A stretch of 14,822 nucleotides of DNA, taken from the NCBI GenBank assembly GCA_900759005.1, contig CAAEUQ010000006.1, positions 1-14,822 on the forward strand. Reading direction: 5' to 3'. Below are positions 1 to 7,292 of the stretch, one piece after another (position 1 is the stretch's first letter; every line of letters starts with the position of its first letter). Made by a program: the position numbers and the translations under genes. A model generated the notes under the pieces. It had not been told where the DNA came from. It searched no databases and was given only the letters and a program-made list of their open reading frames with translations. Source of the stretch: Clostridia bacterium (GTDB taxonomy: Bacteria > Bacillota > Clostridia > Christensenellales > Aristaeellaceae).

Positions 1-18
1 GCAAAGCGTTCCGCGCGT

Positions 19-50
19 CAGCTTGTCAAAAAGACTTTTTTGACAAGCTG
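19..50. repeat. Perfect 14-bp hairpin repeat
   Basis: CAGCTTGTCAAAAA (19-32), a 4-nt loop GACT (33-36) and the exact reverse complement TTTTTGACAAGCTG (37-50). It sits inside the reading frame of the decayed secreted-protein gene, directly after the RQDEA segment, and there is no T-run beyond the stem on either strand, so it is not a normal terminator. It may be a dispersed palindromic element that inserted into the gene. Confidence 0.6.
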
Positions 51-369
51 CTGCTTCGTCCTGACGGAGCTTAAACGTCCAGCCGACGAGACTGAAATAC
101 GGATTCGCGGGCGCGTTCTCGGCGGAAGCGTCGTACAGCGCGGACGGCTCCTCAGCGGGTCGGCTATATTTTCCCGTCTCGGTGGCAGGCGCGGGATCCT
201 GATTCGGCGCAGGTGGAATCGTGGGAACGAGATAGCCCGAACCCGCGTTGTTGCCGAAGCAGGAGATCAGCTTGCTCTGGCTTGCCAGTGCGTTGGTATC
301 CATGTATTCGAAGTGCCCCTGCTGCACATAGCAGGCTTCCGACGGTGCGTCTGCAAGGGAGGTTTCGGC

Positions 370-390
370 TGAGCTTTCGGCGAAAGCTCA
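370..390. repeat. 9-10 bp hairpin within the broken signal peptide
   Basis: TGAGCTTTC (370-378), loop GGC (379-381), GAAAGCTCA (382-390), extendable by one C-G pair (369/391). The minus-strand nonsense codon TGA (388-390) is part of the right arm, so the stop and the palindrome probably arose together or one explains the other. Confidence 0.5.
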
Positions 391-428
391 GAGCGCGAGC
401 AGCGCAAGAATCAGACTGAATGCTCTTT

Positions 429-597
429 TTATGGTTCAATGATATGAAAGTACAGCTCCGGCGCCGCCATGCTTTCGCAGAGCGCGGCAAACAGCGCTTC
501 ATCGCCGCTAAGTAAGCCGAAGGCTATCGATATGGCATTGAGGTTATATCGCGGTTCGCTCCTTTTTCGTATACAGAAATCTTCATAAAGATTGCAT
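429..597 (-). pseudogene. Truncated 3' remnant of an unidentified gene
   Basis: A minus-strand frame of about 55 codons without an ATG near its upstream end runs to TAA (429-431). Its end reads like real protein (SIAFGLLSGDEALFAALCES, then MAAPELYFHIIEP). It ends exactly at the lost start of the decayed secreted-protein gene, the usual geometry of a translationally coupled pair. The upstream end is cut by the promoter region of the plus-strand operon and an in-frame TAA near 600. The family is not recognised. It could be chance, but the coupled geometry argues for a gene remnant. Confidence 0.35.
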
Positions 598-620
598 TTT
601 TAAGCGGGCTGTGCTATAGT
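592..620 (+). promoter_or_regulatory. Sigma-A promoter of the ferredoxin/hydrogenase-like operon
   Basis: -35 TTGCAT (592-597), 17-nt spacer, -10 TATAGT (615-620). The predicted transcript starts near 627, leaving a leader of about 37 nt with a purine-rich Shine-Dalgarno (AGAGAGG, about 645-652) ahead of the ATG at 664. Confidence 0.75.
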
Positions 621-663
621 AATCATGGGAATGAATCGAGAGAATAGAGAGGATTGATTCAAC

Positions 664-903
664 ATGAAAATTACGATTTGTGTGGGCAGTACCTGCCATC
701 TTCTGGGTTCCAAGCGCGTTGTGGACAAGTTTAAGGAACTGGTCAGCGAACACCATCTCGATGACAAGGTCGAGCTGGCGGGCAAATTCTGCATGGGCAA
801 GTGTGGCGAGGGCGTTTGCGTAACGATCGACGGCGTAACGACCAGCATTCAGCCCGAAAACGCGGAGGAATTCTTTAACAGCGAGGTTCTGGCAAAGCTC
901 TGA
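664..903 (+). CDS. Small thioredoxin-like [2Fe-2S] ferredoxin (NuoE-like)
   Basis: A 79-residue soluble protein with the Cys pattern of thioredoxin-fold [2Fe-2S] ferredoxins related to NuoE/HydC: C6-x4-C11 (CVGSTC) and C43-x3-C47 (CMGKCGEGVC), plus C52. These four Cys would bind one [2Fe-2S] cluster for one-electron transfer. It is far shorter than full NuoE and corresponds to the cluster-binding domain only. It is the first gene of the operon, 21 nt before the hydrogenase-like gene, so it probably passes electrons to or from that protein. The start ATG has an AGAGAGG Shine-Dalgarno about 11 nt upstream and no alternative start nearby. Family assignment is confident; the partner is inferred from context. 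Confidence 0.9.
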   Translation: MKITICVGSTCHLLGSKRVVDKFKELVSEHHLDDKVELAGKFCMGKCGEGVCVTIDGVTTSIQPENAEEFFNSEVLAKL

Positions 904-924
904 TTCGTTTAGGGGGATTCGGCG

Positions 925-2280
925 ATGACGGAATTCATTCGGCTGAATGAACAAAACTGCCGCGATTGCTACAAGTGCATCCGAAACTGCCTGATCAAGG
1001 CGATCCGCTATTCCGACGGGCGCGCCCAGATCATTCCGGATGAGTGCATTCAGTGCGGCGAATGTCTGGTGACCTGTCCGCGTCACGGCCGCGTCGAGCA
1101 CGGGAGCGCCGATGCGATTCGCAGGCAGATTCGTTCGGGGAGGCGCGTTGTGATGAGCGCCTCCCCGGCGTTTATTGCGGATTTTGACGTGGGTTCGATC
1201 GAGGATCTGCGCGAAACGCTGGCGCAGATCGGGTTTTACGATGTTCAGGAAACGGCGATCGGTGCGGAGATCGTGAGCGCGGAATATGTGAAAATCATGG
1301 AGCACGACGAGCGCAGCGTGCTGATTTCGTCGAGCTGTCCGGCGCTCAACCGGTTGATTCGCAAATATTATCCGGAAGCGCTTGCATATCTTGCGCCGGT
1401 GGAAACGCCGATGGAGGTTCATTGCCGAATGCTGAAGGAGAAGTATCCGGACGCATTCATTGTGTATTTAACGCCGTGCTATGCCGAACAGATTCTGGCA
1501 AACGAAACCGGCTGCTGCGACGAGACGATTCTGTTTTCTGATTTGAAAAGATGGCTGCACGAGGCGGGCGTCGCGACCGTGAACCGCGGGCTTCCCGCGC
1601 TGCGTGGTGGAATGCGCGCGCGCCGGTATCCGCGGCAGGACGGCATCGTGAAATCCTTTACGCGCGTGCAGGGCTGGAACCGCGTGTCAATCGACGGCGT
1701 GGGCGATTGCATTGCCGCACTGGAGGAGCTCCGGCAGAACGGCATTTCGCGCGTGTTTATGGAAATGACTGCGTGCGAGGGCAGCTGCGTCAACGGTCCC
1801 GCGATTCGCAGCAATCGATATGAAAACCGCGTGCGCGGAACTGTGGCGGTGAATTCGTATGCCGGCGAACAGGATTTCGGTATTCGCGTGGATCGATCGA
1901 TTCGCAAAAGCTTTGTCGCCGAACCCGTCGTGCGCATCGAGCCGGAGGAGGAAGAAATCGAGCGCGTGCTGGCGCGGCTGGGCAAAAATACCGCCGAATC
2001 CGCGCTGAACTGCGGCTGCTGCGGCTATCCGACCTGCCGCGAAATGGCGCGCGCACTCCTGAACGGCAGGGCACAGATGGATATGTGCCTTCCGTATCTG
2101 CGCGAAAAGGCGGAGCGGCATTCACGCGCGGTTGTCGGCAATACGTTGGAAGCGGCGGATCAGCTGATCGAAAAGCAGATGCGCGTGGCGCAGAATATCG
2201 CGTCGATCCTGGGTGAAACGACGGCGGAAACGAAGGTCATGCTGGTAAAGCTGAAGGAAGCGATTCAGGACGATGAATGA
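925..2280 (+). CDS. [FeFe]-hydrogenase-like protein of the sensory (HydS/group C-like) type
   Basis: A 451-residue iron-sulfur protein. Domains in order: two [4Fe-4S] ferredoxin motifs (C12/15/18/22 and C41/44/47/51); a hydrogenase large-subunit domain, about 75-325; a C-x2-C-x4-C-x16-C cluster motif (C363, C366, C371, C388); and a helical tail, 389-451. The four Cys expected to hold the H-cluster are present: C138 in SSSCP, C185 in TPCYAE, C284 and C288 in ACEGSC. Residues linked to catalysis are changed: the proton-relay Cys of TSCCP is S137, the Met and Lys of MPCxxK are T183 and E188, and the Met of the third loop is T282. This fits a sensor or electron-transfer protein better than a catalytic hydrogenase. 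Known HydS proteins carry a PAS domain after the extra cluster; here a short coiled-coil-like tail takes its place and a phosphatase gene overlaps the 3' end. A GGGGGA Shine-Dalgarno supports the start. Confidence 0.85.
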   Translation: MTEFIRLNEQNCRDCYKCIRNCLIKAIRYSDGRAQIIPDECIQCGECLVTCPRHGRVEHGSADAIRRQIRSGRRVVMSASPAFIADFDVGSIEDLRETLAQIGFYDVQETAIGAEIVSAEYVKIMEHDERSVLISSSCPALNRLIRKYYPEALAYLAPVETPMEVHCRMLKEKYPDAFIVYLTPCYAEQILANETGCCDETILFSDLKRWLHEAGVATVNRGLPALRGGMRARRYPRQDGIVKSFTRVQGWNRVSIDGVGDCIAALEELRQNGISRVFMEMTACEGSCVNGPAIRSNRYENRVRGTVAVNSYAGEQDFGIRVDRSIRKSFVAEPVVRIEPEEEEIERVLARLGKNTAESALNCGCCGYPTCREMARALLNGRAQMDMCLPYLREKAERHSRAVVGNTLEAADQLIEKQMRVAQNIASILGETTAETKVMLVKLKEAIQDDE

Positions 2281-3442
2281 TCTGTATATCGATTGGGGAC
2301 ATATCAGCCTGATCAAGGCGGGAGAGCAGCTCTGCGGCGACTGCGCGGAATTCGCGTCCACGGACGACACGGCGATCTGCGTGCTTGCGGACGGGCTCGG
2401 CAGCGGCGTGAAGGCGAATATTCTCGCGACGCTGACCAGCAAAATCCTCGCCACCATGTCTGCCGGCGGCATGAGCGTGGAGGAGTGCGTGAACACGATC
2501 GTTCGCACGCTTCCGGAATGCAACGTGCGTAAAATCGCGTATTCTACGTTTACGATCATCAAAATACTGGCGCAGGAGCACGTGGAGCTGACGCGATTTG
2601 ATAATCCGCATACCATCGTGCTCCATCAGGGTAAGAATTACGATTTCGAATACCATACGCGCATGATCGAGGGCAAAAAGATCTACGAAAGCCGGTTCGA
2701 CGCGCAGGAGGGCGACGTGTTCGTCGTGATGAGCGATGGTGCGATTTACGCGGGACTCGGCGGCGCATATGCGTTCGGTTGGGAACGGGAGAACATCATT
2801 CGCTACCTCGAAGACAATTATTCGCCGGAGCTGACCGCAAAGCAGATTGCGCGGATGCTTGCCGCGGAATGCAATCGCCTTTACGAGGGCAAGCCCGGCG
2901 ACGATACGACGATCGCCGTGCTGCGGCTGTGCAGGCGGCAGACCGTGAGCATGATGATCGGTCCGCCGTCGTCTTCCGGACTGGACGAGATCATGGTGCG
3001 CGAATTTCTGGAGACAGAGGGGGAGAAGATCGTCTGCGGCGGAACGACGAATCGCATCGTCGCGCGGTATCTCGGCAAAGAGGTGGAAACGTCGCTGGAT
3101 TATTTCGACGATCGCGTGCCGCCGATTTATCATGTGGATGGAATCGATTTGTCCACAGAGGCGGTGGTTACGATTTCGCGCGTGCTTGAATTCATGGACG
3201 AATGCCTCTCCGGAACGCGGCTGGTCGCGAGCTGGGAAAACGGGCGCGACGGTGCGTCAAGAATCGCACATGAGCTGATCGATCGCGCGACGGACATTCA
3301 CTTTTTCGTCGGCTGCGCGATGAATCCCGCGCACCAGAATCCCAAACTGTCGCTTGCATTCGGCGCGAAGTTCCAGCTCATCGACCGATTGTCCAAGGGC
3401 TTGGAGAAAATGGGCAAGCGCGTGACGGTGAAATATTATTAA
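2273..3442 (+). CDS. SpoIIE/PP2C-type Ser/Thr phosphatase with extra C-terminal domain
   Basis: A 389-residue soluble protein. The N-terminal half is a PP2C-like (SpoIIE family) phosphatase domain with the expected metal-binding acidic residues: D23 (CGDCAEF), D40-G41 (VLADGLGSG), D155-G156 (MSDGAIYAG) and D210-D211 (GKPGDDTTIAVLRL). Residues about 220-389 form a second domain I do not recognise beyond its presence in phosphatases linked to sensory hydrogenases. The ATG overlaps the hydrogenase-like gene by 8 nt, so the two are translationally coupled. Group C [FeFe] hydrogenases are known to be encoded beside phosphatases, kinases or cyclases, so this is the likely output of the redox sensor, acting on an unknown phosphoprotein such as an anti-sigma antagonist or transcription factor. 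The operon terminates just after it. Confidence 0.88.
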   Translation: MNDLYIDWGHISLIKAGEQLCGDCAEFASTDDTAICVLADGLGSGVKANILATLTSKILATMSAGGMSVEECVNTIVRTLPECNVRKIAYSTFTIIKILAQEHVELTRFDNPHTIVLHQGKNYDFEYHTRMIEGKKIYESRFDAQEGDVFVVMSDGAIYAGLGGAYAFGWERENIIRYLEDNYSPELTAKQIARMLAAECNRLYEGKPGDDTTIAVLRLCRRQTVSMMIGPPSSSGLDEIMVREFLETEGEKIVCGGTTNRIVARYLGKEVETSLDYFDDRVPPIYHVDGIDLSTEAVVTISRVLEFMDECLSGTRLVASWENGRDGASRIAHELIDRATDIHFFVGCAMNPAHQNPKLSLAFGAKFQLIDRLSKGLEKMGKRVTVKYY

Positions 3443-3445
3443 CGA

Positions 3446-3487
3446 AAACAGCCGGGAACGATTTAATGCGTTCCCAGCTGTTTTTTT
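3446..3487 (+). terminator. Intrinsic terminator, possibly bidirectional
   Basis: Stem AAACAGC-c-GGGAACG (3446-3460) pairs with CGTTCCC-a-GCTGTTT (3469-3483) around an 8-nt loop, followed by T7 (3481-3487) on the plus strand. On the minus strand the stem is followed by TTTTC, so it may also end the convergent lysozyme transcript, whose stop codon lies in the T-run. Confidence 0.85.
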
Positions 3488-4196
3488 ATGAATGACAATA
3501 GCGCGCAAACGCTTCGGCGTCGCCGCGGAAGACGTTGAGATCGATGAATTTTTCCGCGCCGGAATAGCCGTTCAGCCGCGCGCGGTCGGTGTATTGCCAG
3601 AACGTCCAATCGGCGTTCAGCGGCGGGAGATAGACGCTGCGAATCCAGAGATCGCAATCATCAAACGCGCCCTGAATGTACCGGCGATACGCGCGCTGTG
3701 TGGCGTAAAGAATCGGCTTTTTGCCGTAATGCGCTTCGAGACGGTCGATCATCGCGCGCAGCTGCGCCTGCACCGGTTCGATTTCCGGCGGGTGCCTGAA
3801 ATAATCACCGTAGTATTCCACGTCGATTACCGGAGGAAGGAGATTTTCAAGCGCCGGAACGCGGGCAATGTAATTCTCCGCCTGCGTTTCGCCCGGAGAA
3901 TCAAAGCTGAAAAAGTGGTAAAAGCCGAATTTCATGTCCGTTCCCTGAACGCGCGCGAGGTTCTTTTCGAACTTTTCATCCACGTGTGCACTGCCTTCGG
4001 TCGCTTTGATGAACGCAAAGCGCACGTCCTGTTGCTCAAGAAGCGAAAAATCGACGTCGCCCTGCCAGTGCGACACGTCCGCGCCGAGAATCTCATAGCG
4101 CGACGCGATGATTCGATTCAGATTCAGCATAAGCGCCGCGATTGCAAGCAGCACGACAAAAGCGGCGATTGCACGTTTAATTCGCTTTTTTCGCAT
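3486..4196 (-). CDS. Membrane-anchored GH25 muramidase (lysozyme)
   Basis: A 236-residue protein. A basic N-terminus (MRKKRIKR) and one hydrophobic segment (about 9-26) form a signal anchor or uncleaved signal peptide; the rest is a single GH25 domain. Family landmarks: GADVSHWQG (D40), FAFIKATEG, GFYHFF, PPVIDVEYYG (D125, E127) and WTFWQYTDR near the end. The acidic residues at the catalytic positions (D40, D125, E127) are intact, so it should hydrolyse the beta-1,4 MurNAc-GlcNAc bond of peptidoglycan outside the membrane. It has no cell-wall-binding repeats, unlike phage endolysins, which points to a housekeeping or remodelling enzyme. It overlaps the upstream TVP38 gene by 20 nt, with a GGAAG Shine-Dalgarno inside that gene's end. 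Confidence 0.92.
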   Translation of the reverse strand: MRKKRIKRAIAAFVVLLAIAALMLNLNRIIASRYEILGADVSHWQGDVDFSLLEQQDVRFAFIKATEGSAHVDEKFEKNLARVQGTDMKFGFYHFFSFDSPGETQAENYIARVPALENLLPPVIDVEYYGDYFRHPPEIEPVQAQLRAMIDRLEAHYGKKPILYATQRAYRRYIQGAFDDCDLWIRSVYLPPLNADWTFWQYTDRARLNGYSGAEKFIDLNVFRGDAEAFARYCHS

Positions 4197-4884
4197 CTTC
4201 CTTCTTTCCTTTCGCCTGCATTCGCGCGTAAAGCCATAGCCCGCCGCCGCAGAGCAGCGCCGTGACGCCGAATACGATCGCGGCGTAAACGTAATTGCCT
4301 TCGCTCAGCGCGTGCCCGCCCAGCGTGGATGTAATGACCGACGGAATCCTGCCGACGGAGCAGATCAGCATCCACGTCGTGATCGGCAGCGTGGTCAGCC
4401 CCGCGCAATAGGTCAGCAAATCCTTCGGTGTGCCCGGAACGAGCATCAGAACCGACGTGACGATGAACAGCCGCTTCGGATTCTTCAGGAACTTCATGGA
4501 ATTGATCTTTTCATCCGAGAAAAACAGCCGCACGAGCTTTACGCCGAAGCGCCGCACCAGCAGGAACACGATCATACTGCCAATGAAAATGCCCGCAAGA
4601 CAGATCAGCGTGCCCTCGAACGCGCCGAACGCGTAGCCTGCCGCCAGTTCGAGCGGTTCGCCCGGAATGATTGCGACGATCACCTGAAAGCAGACCATTG
4701 CGGCATAAACGATGCGGCTTTTCCAGCCGAACCCGTCCAGCCACGCGCGCAGCCGCGCCGGATCGCGCACCATATCGACCATCGGCTTTCCAATGCGCAG
4801 GTAAAGAACGGCGGAAACCGCCAGAAATGCGACCAGAATCGCGATTCCGATCGCGGTTCGCCGGGATTGATTCGTTTTCAGCAT
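4177..4884 (-). CDS. TVP38/TMEM64 family membrane protein (VTT domain)
   Basis: A 235-residue polytopic membrane protein. After a hydrophobic N-terminal helix (about 10-31) comes a VTT domain with the hallmark re-entrant motifs IIPGEPLELAAGYAFG and LVPGTPKDLLTYCAGLT, and a last helix before a Lys-rich tail (KGKKEDAKKAN). The family includes DedA-like proteins linked to lipid transport or scrambling and membrane stress; the substrate here is unknown. I chose the ATG at 4884 over an upstream in-frame ATG (4992) because GGCGGAG lies at good spacing and the extra 36 residues are not membrane-like and run back to the preceding terminator. It is the first gene of a two-gene unit with the GH25 lysozyme, which suggests an envelope role. 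The gap 4885-4990 should hold its promoter but no convincing -35/-10 pair is seen. Confidence 0.85.
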   Translation of the reverse strand: MLKTNQSRRTAIGIAILVAFLAVSAVLYLRIGKPMVDMVRDPARLRAWLDGFGWKSRIVYAAMVCFQVIVAIIPGEPLELAAGYAFGAFEGTLICLAGIFIGSMIVFLLVRRFGVKLVRLFFSDEKINSMKFLKNPKRLFIVTSVLMLVPGTPKDLLTYCAGLTTLPITTWMLICSVGRIPSVITSTLGGHALSEGNYVYAAIVFGVTALLCGGGLWLYARMQAKGKKEDAKKAN

Positions 4885-4990
4885 GATTTTTCTCCGCCCG
4901 AATGCCGGACGGACGCCTCCCTCAATCGAATTCGAAGGGTATAACTTTTTATTAGACGCTTCAGAATGGTAATTTGTTCCATCTAAATAC

Positions 4991-5015
4991 AAAAAGCCCT
5001 CTTTTTTAGAGGACT
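4991..5015 (-). terminator. Intrinsic terminator after the transporter/racemase operon
   Basis: On the minus strand AGTCCTCT, a 5-nt A loop, AGAGGGCT, then TTTTT. The 8-bp stem has one G-T wobble. It lies a few bases past the racemase stop codon. Confidence 0.8.
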
Positions 5016-5021
5016 TTCGAA

Positions 5022-5825
5022 TCAGAGATAGGCGGTGCCGCTTGCGACGATGCTGACATTGCCTTCAATCTGAACGGAGAATTTGCCGCCGATCATTTGG
5101 GCAATTACCTTGATTTCGCCGCCGGGTTGACAGATATTTGCGGCAAACACGCCGTTTTGCGCCGCATTCAGGCATCCGATCGCTGCCGTTCCGCTGCCGC
5201 AGCCGCGCTCGCGGACGATTGTGTTCGACGCCGGAACATAGACGACCGGTTCGATCGACTGCGCGCATTCATCGTAAATCAGCGCGCCGAGCGCGTCGGC
5301 ATGGATTTGCCCGTTCCAATCGCAAATGCGGCGCTCGATTTCTTCGAGCGTGATTCCGCTTTTCTTTGGGAGAATCAGATGCACAATGCCCGGGAGAAAT
5401 ACCGCGTCCGCCGAGATGACGCCGGAATCGGCGTTCAGATCAATTCGCTGAATGCGCTCTGCGCCCGGCATATTCACGCGTCCGCGAAACGTTTTGCCCG
5501 TTCGTGCAATGCCGACGCGCACGATTCCTTCCACGCCGGAAACCTCGATCGGGTATTCGGCATTCGCGCCAGAGGGGAGCTTTTCCCGCAAGGCGAGATA
5601 CGCACCCGCCGCCATCGACGCGTTGCCGCAGAATTCGCCGCCCATCATTTGCAGCCGCAGCCGCGCGGATTTGGATTCTTCGATGAAACCGACCTGCTCG
5701 CCGCCTACGCCGTCGTAGCGGAGCAGCTGCGCGGCGATTTCCGGCTGAATCGCGCGGGGAACCTGCGTCAGCACGAGAATCGTCACGTTCTGAGTGGGGC
5801 TTGCTTTGATGAATTGAATGTCCAT
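5022..5825 (-). CDS. PLP-independent amino-acid racemase/epimerase, DapF fold
   Basis: A 267-residue soluble protein of the diaminopimelate-epimerase fold. Both catalytic Cys are present, one per half: C66 in MMGGEFCGNA and C209 in VRERGCGSGTAA. Such enzymes invert the alpha carbon by a two-base thiol mechanism without PLP. It departs from true DapF: DapF has ERGxGxTxACGTGA, whereas here the ERG is directly followed by CGSG, and the first motif is GGEFCGNA rather than the usual GNGxR type. That pattern is closer to the DapF-like racemases acting on other amino acids (CntK and lactic-acid-bacterial histidine racemase). It is the last gene of an amino-acid importer operon, starting 1 nt after the ATPase stop, so its substrate is probably the amino acid being imported. 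The exact substrate cannot be read from sequence. Confidence 0.8.
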   Translation of the reverse strand: MDIQFIKASPTQNVTILVLTQVPRAIQPEIAAQLLRYDGVGGEQVGFIEESKSARLRLQMMGGEFCGNASMAAGAYLALREKLPSGANAEYPIEVSGVEGIVRVGIARTGKTFRGRVNMPGAERIQRIDLNADSGVISADAVFLPGIVHLILPKKSGITLEEIERRICDWNGQIHADALGALIYDECAQSIEPVVYVPASNTIVRERGCGSGTAAIGCLNAAQNGVFAANICQPGGEIKVIAQMIGGKFSVQIEGNVSIVASGTAYL

Positions 5826-5826
5826 A

Positions 5827-6582
5827 TCAGTTAAACCTGCTCAAAAACTGAATCGTGCGCTCGTGCGCGGGATTGTTGATGATAGCGTTCGGCTTGCCCT
5901 GTTCGATGATTACGCCGCCGTCCATGAAGATCACGTGATCGGATACGTCGCGCGCGAACGCCATTTCGTGCGTCACGATCACCATCGTCATGTGTTCGCT
6001 CGCCAGATCGCGGATGACCTTCAGAATTTCGCCCGTCAGCTCGGGGTCGAGCGCGCTCGTCGGCTCGTCGAAGAACAGAATCTTTGGGCGCATTGCCAGT
6101 GCGCGCGCGATGGATACGCGCTGCTGCTGTCCGCCGGAAAGCTGATAGGGATAGGCGTCTTCCTTATCCGAAAGCCCCATCTTTTTCAAAAGCTCGCGCG
6201 CGGTTTCATAAACCTCGTCCTTTGGACGCTTTTGAATCAGCATCGGCGCTTCCGCGATGTTTTTCAGAACATTGTAATGCGGAAAGAGATTGAAATTCTG
6301 AAAAACGAGTCCGAAATAGCCGCGGATTTCCTTAAGCGTCGCGCTGGGCGCATAGACCGCCGCGCCGTTTACGTCCGTCACTGCCGATTTTCCCATATAG
6401 GAAAGCGAACCGCCGTCCATCGTTTCCAGCAGCGTCGCGCACCTGAGCAGCGTGGATTTGCCGGAACCGGACGGGCCGATGATCGATACGACCTGACCTT
6501 CGCTTACGGAGAGACTGATGTCCTTGAGCACCCTGTTTTCGCCGAATTGCTTGCGGCAATGGCTGATTTCCATGATATTCAT
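5827..6582 (-). CDS. ATP-binding subunit of a polar amino-acid ABC importer
   Basis: A 251-residue ABC ATPase with all motifs intact: Walker A GPSGSGKST, Q-loop LVFQNFNLFPH, signature LSGGQQQR, Walker B ILFFDEPTSALD, and H-loop VTHEM. Length and the FQNFNLFPH and PTSALDPEL signatures place it in the GlnQ/HisP/TcyC type of polar amino-acid importers. It should dimerise on the cytoplasmic side and drive uptake through the permease encoded 13 nt upstream. AAAGGAG lies just before the chosen ATG; an ATG three codons later is also possible. There is a modest insertion between Walker A and the Q-loop (about 66-85), which is common in this group. The amino acid carried is not determined. Confidence 0.95.
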   Translation of the reverse strand: MNIMEISHCRKQFGENRVLKDISLSVSEGQVVSIIGPSGSGKSTLLRCATLLETMDGGSLSYMGKSAVTDVNGAAVYAPSATLKEIRGYFGLVFQNFNLFPHYNVLKNIAEAPMLIQKRPKDEVYETARELLKKMGLSDKEDAYPYQLSGGQQQRVSIARALAMRPKILFFDEPTSALDPELTGEILKVIRDLASEHMTMVIVTHEMAFARDVSDHVIFMDGGVIIEQGKPNAIINNPAHERTIQFLSRFN

Positions 6583-6595
6583 CGCTTGCTCTCCT

Positions 6596-7276
6596 TTATC
6601 GATAGTAGTTCAGCTTTCGCTCGAGACGCGTCATGACGAAATCGACGATTCCGTTGAACAGGAAGTAAAACACGCCTGCGATCAGAAACGGCATGAAGCT
6701 CGATTCCGAATTCGAGATCGTTTTGCCGATCGTGAACATTTCCTGATAGCCGACGGTGAACGCCATCGACGTGTCCTTGACCAGCGTGATTACTTCGTTG
6801 GTGATCGAGGGGAGAATGCGCTTGACGACCTGCGGAAGGATGATGCGCATGAAAGTCTGTGTACGGCTGTAACCGAGCACTTCTGCCGCTTCGTATTGCC
6901 CTTGCGACATGGATTCAATGCCGCCGCGATAGATTTCGGCGAAATACGCCGCGTAGTTGATTGCGAAGCCCGCGATGATCGGAACGAGCTTGTTCCGCGC
7001 CACGCCGATCCCCAGCGCCAGCCCGAACTGCGATTCCAGAAATTTTGAAATGTAATATGGGCCGTAGGTCACCGCCAGCAGCTGAAGCATCAGAGGCGTT
7101 CCGCGCAGAATCGAAATCAGCGTGCGCGTGATTCCGCGCAGAACGCCGACCTTCGACCTCCGCAGAAGCGCGAGAATCACACCCAGCGGCAGCGAGAACG
7201 CGAGCGTCAAAAAGAAGATTGCGAACGTTCTGCCAAGTCCGGTCGCCATCTTTTGAATCATCGTAAGCGTCGTCAT
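6596..7276 (-). CDS. Permease subunit of a polar amino-acid ABC importer
   Basis: A 226-residue integral membrane protein of the HisM/GlnP type, with about five hydrophobic segments: two near the N-terminus, a central pair, and a strong one near the end (PFLIAGVFYFLFNGIVDF). The cytoplasmic EAA loop that docks on the ATPase is clear (SQGQYEAAEVLGYSRTQTFM), as is the SILRGTPLMLQL motif of this family. There is a single permease gene, so the channel is probably a homodimer. AGGAG six bases before the ATG supports the start. It sits between the binding-protein gene, from which it is separated by a 77-nt spacer with a long hairpin, and the ATPase gene. Confidence 0.95.
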   Translation of the reverse strand: MTTLTMIQKMATGLGRTFAIFFLTLAFSLPLGVILALLRRSKVGVLRGITRTLISILRGTPLMLQLLAVTYGPYYISKFLESQFGLALGIGVARNKLVPIIAGFAINYAAYFAEIYRGGIESMSQGQYEAAEVLGYSRTQTFMRIILPQVVKRILPSITNEVITLVKDTSMAFTVGYQEMFTIGKTISNSESSFMPFLIAGVFYFLFNGIVDFVMTRLERKLNYYR

Positions 7277-7292
7277 GTTTTTCTCCTGTGCG

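Larger units (their letters stand above)
1..432 (-). pseudogene. Decayed gene for a small secreted protein, 3' end outside window
   Basis: One minus-strand frame stays open from 432 to the window edge except for a single TGA (388-390). It begins with a clear signal peptide (IKRAFSLILALLAL, stop, AFA, then ESSAET), followed by a low-complexity Pro/Ala/Glu-rich mature part and an aromatic stretch (ANPYFSLVGWTFKLRQDEA). The expected ATG is ATA (430-432), so it has lost its start codon and carries a nonsense codon inside the signal peptide. The same base also belongs to the TAA that ends the frame upstream (429-431). One G-to-A change in an ancestral ATGA junction would explain both. A hairpin repeat lies in the frame near the window edge. 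The NPYFS..GWTFKL pattern resembles uncharacterised secreted proteins of Clostridia; no function is inferred. An internal ATG (301-303) could in principle give a cytoplasmic fragment. Confidence 0.6.

Noticed and set aside
388..390. In-frame TGA as a selenocysteine or reassigned codon
   Set aside because: It falls inside a hydrophobic signal peptide, where Sec or Trp makes no sense, the start codon is also lost, and other genes here end with TGA normally.
583..1422. Long minus-strand open frame (279 codons) opposite the ferredoxin and hydrogenase-like genes
   Set aside because: It lies antisense to two genes with clear Cys motifs; its Arg/His/Ala-rich composition is that of a shadow frame in GC-rich coding DNA.
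925..2280. A catalytic H2-producing [FeFe] hydrogenase
   Set aside because: The proton-relay Cys and the conserved Lys and Met residues of the H-cluster loops are replaced, and the gene sits with a phosphatase; a sensor role fits better.
2237..3133. 298-codon minus-strand frame opposite the phosphatase
   Set aside because: Antisense shadow of a gene with intact PP2C metal-binding motifs.
3486..4196. Phage endolysin
   Set aside because: It has an N-terminal membrane anchor, no wall-binding repeats, no holin or other phage gene nearby, and overlaps a TVP38 gene.
5022..5825. Canonical diaminopimelate epimerase (dapF) of lysine synthesis
   Set aside because: The second catalytic motif lacks the usual spacing after ERG, and the gene belongs to an importer operon rather than a lysine or cell-wall operon.
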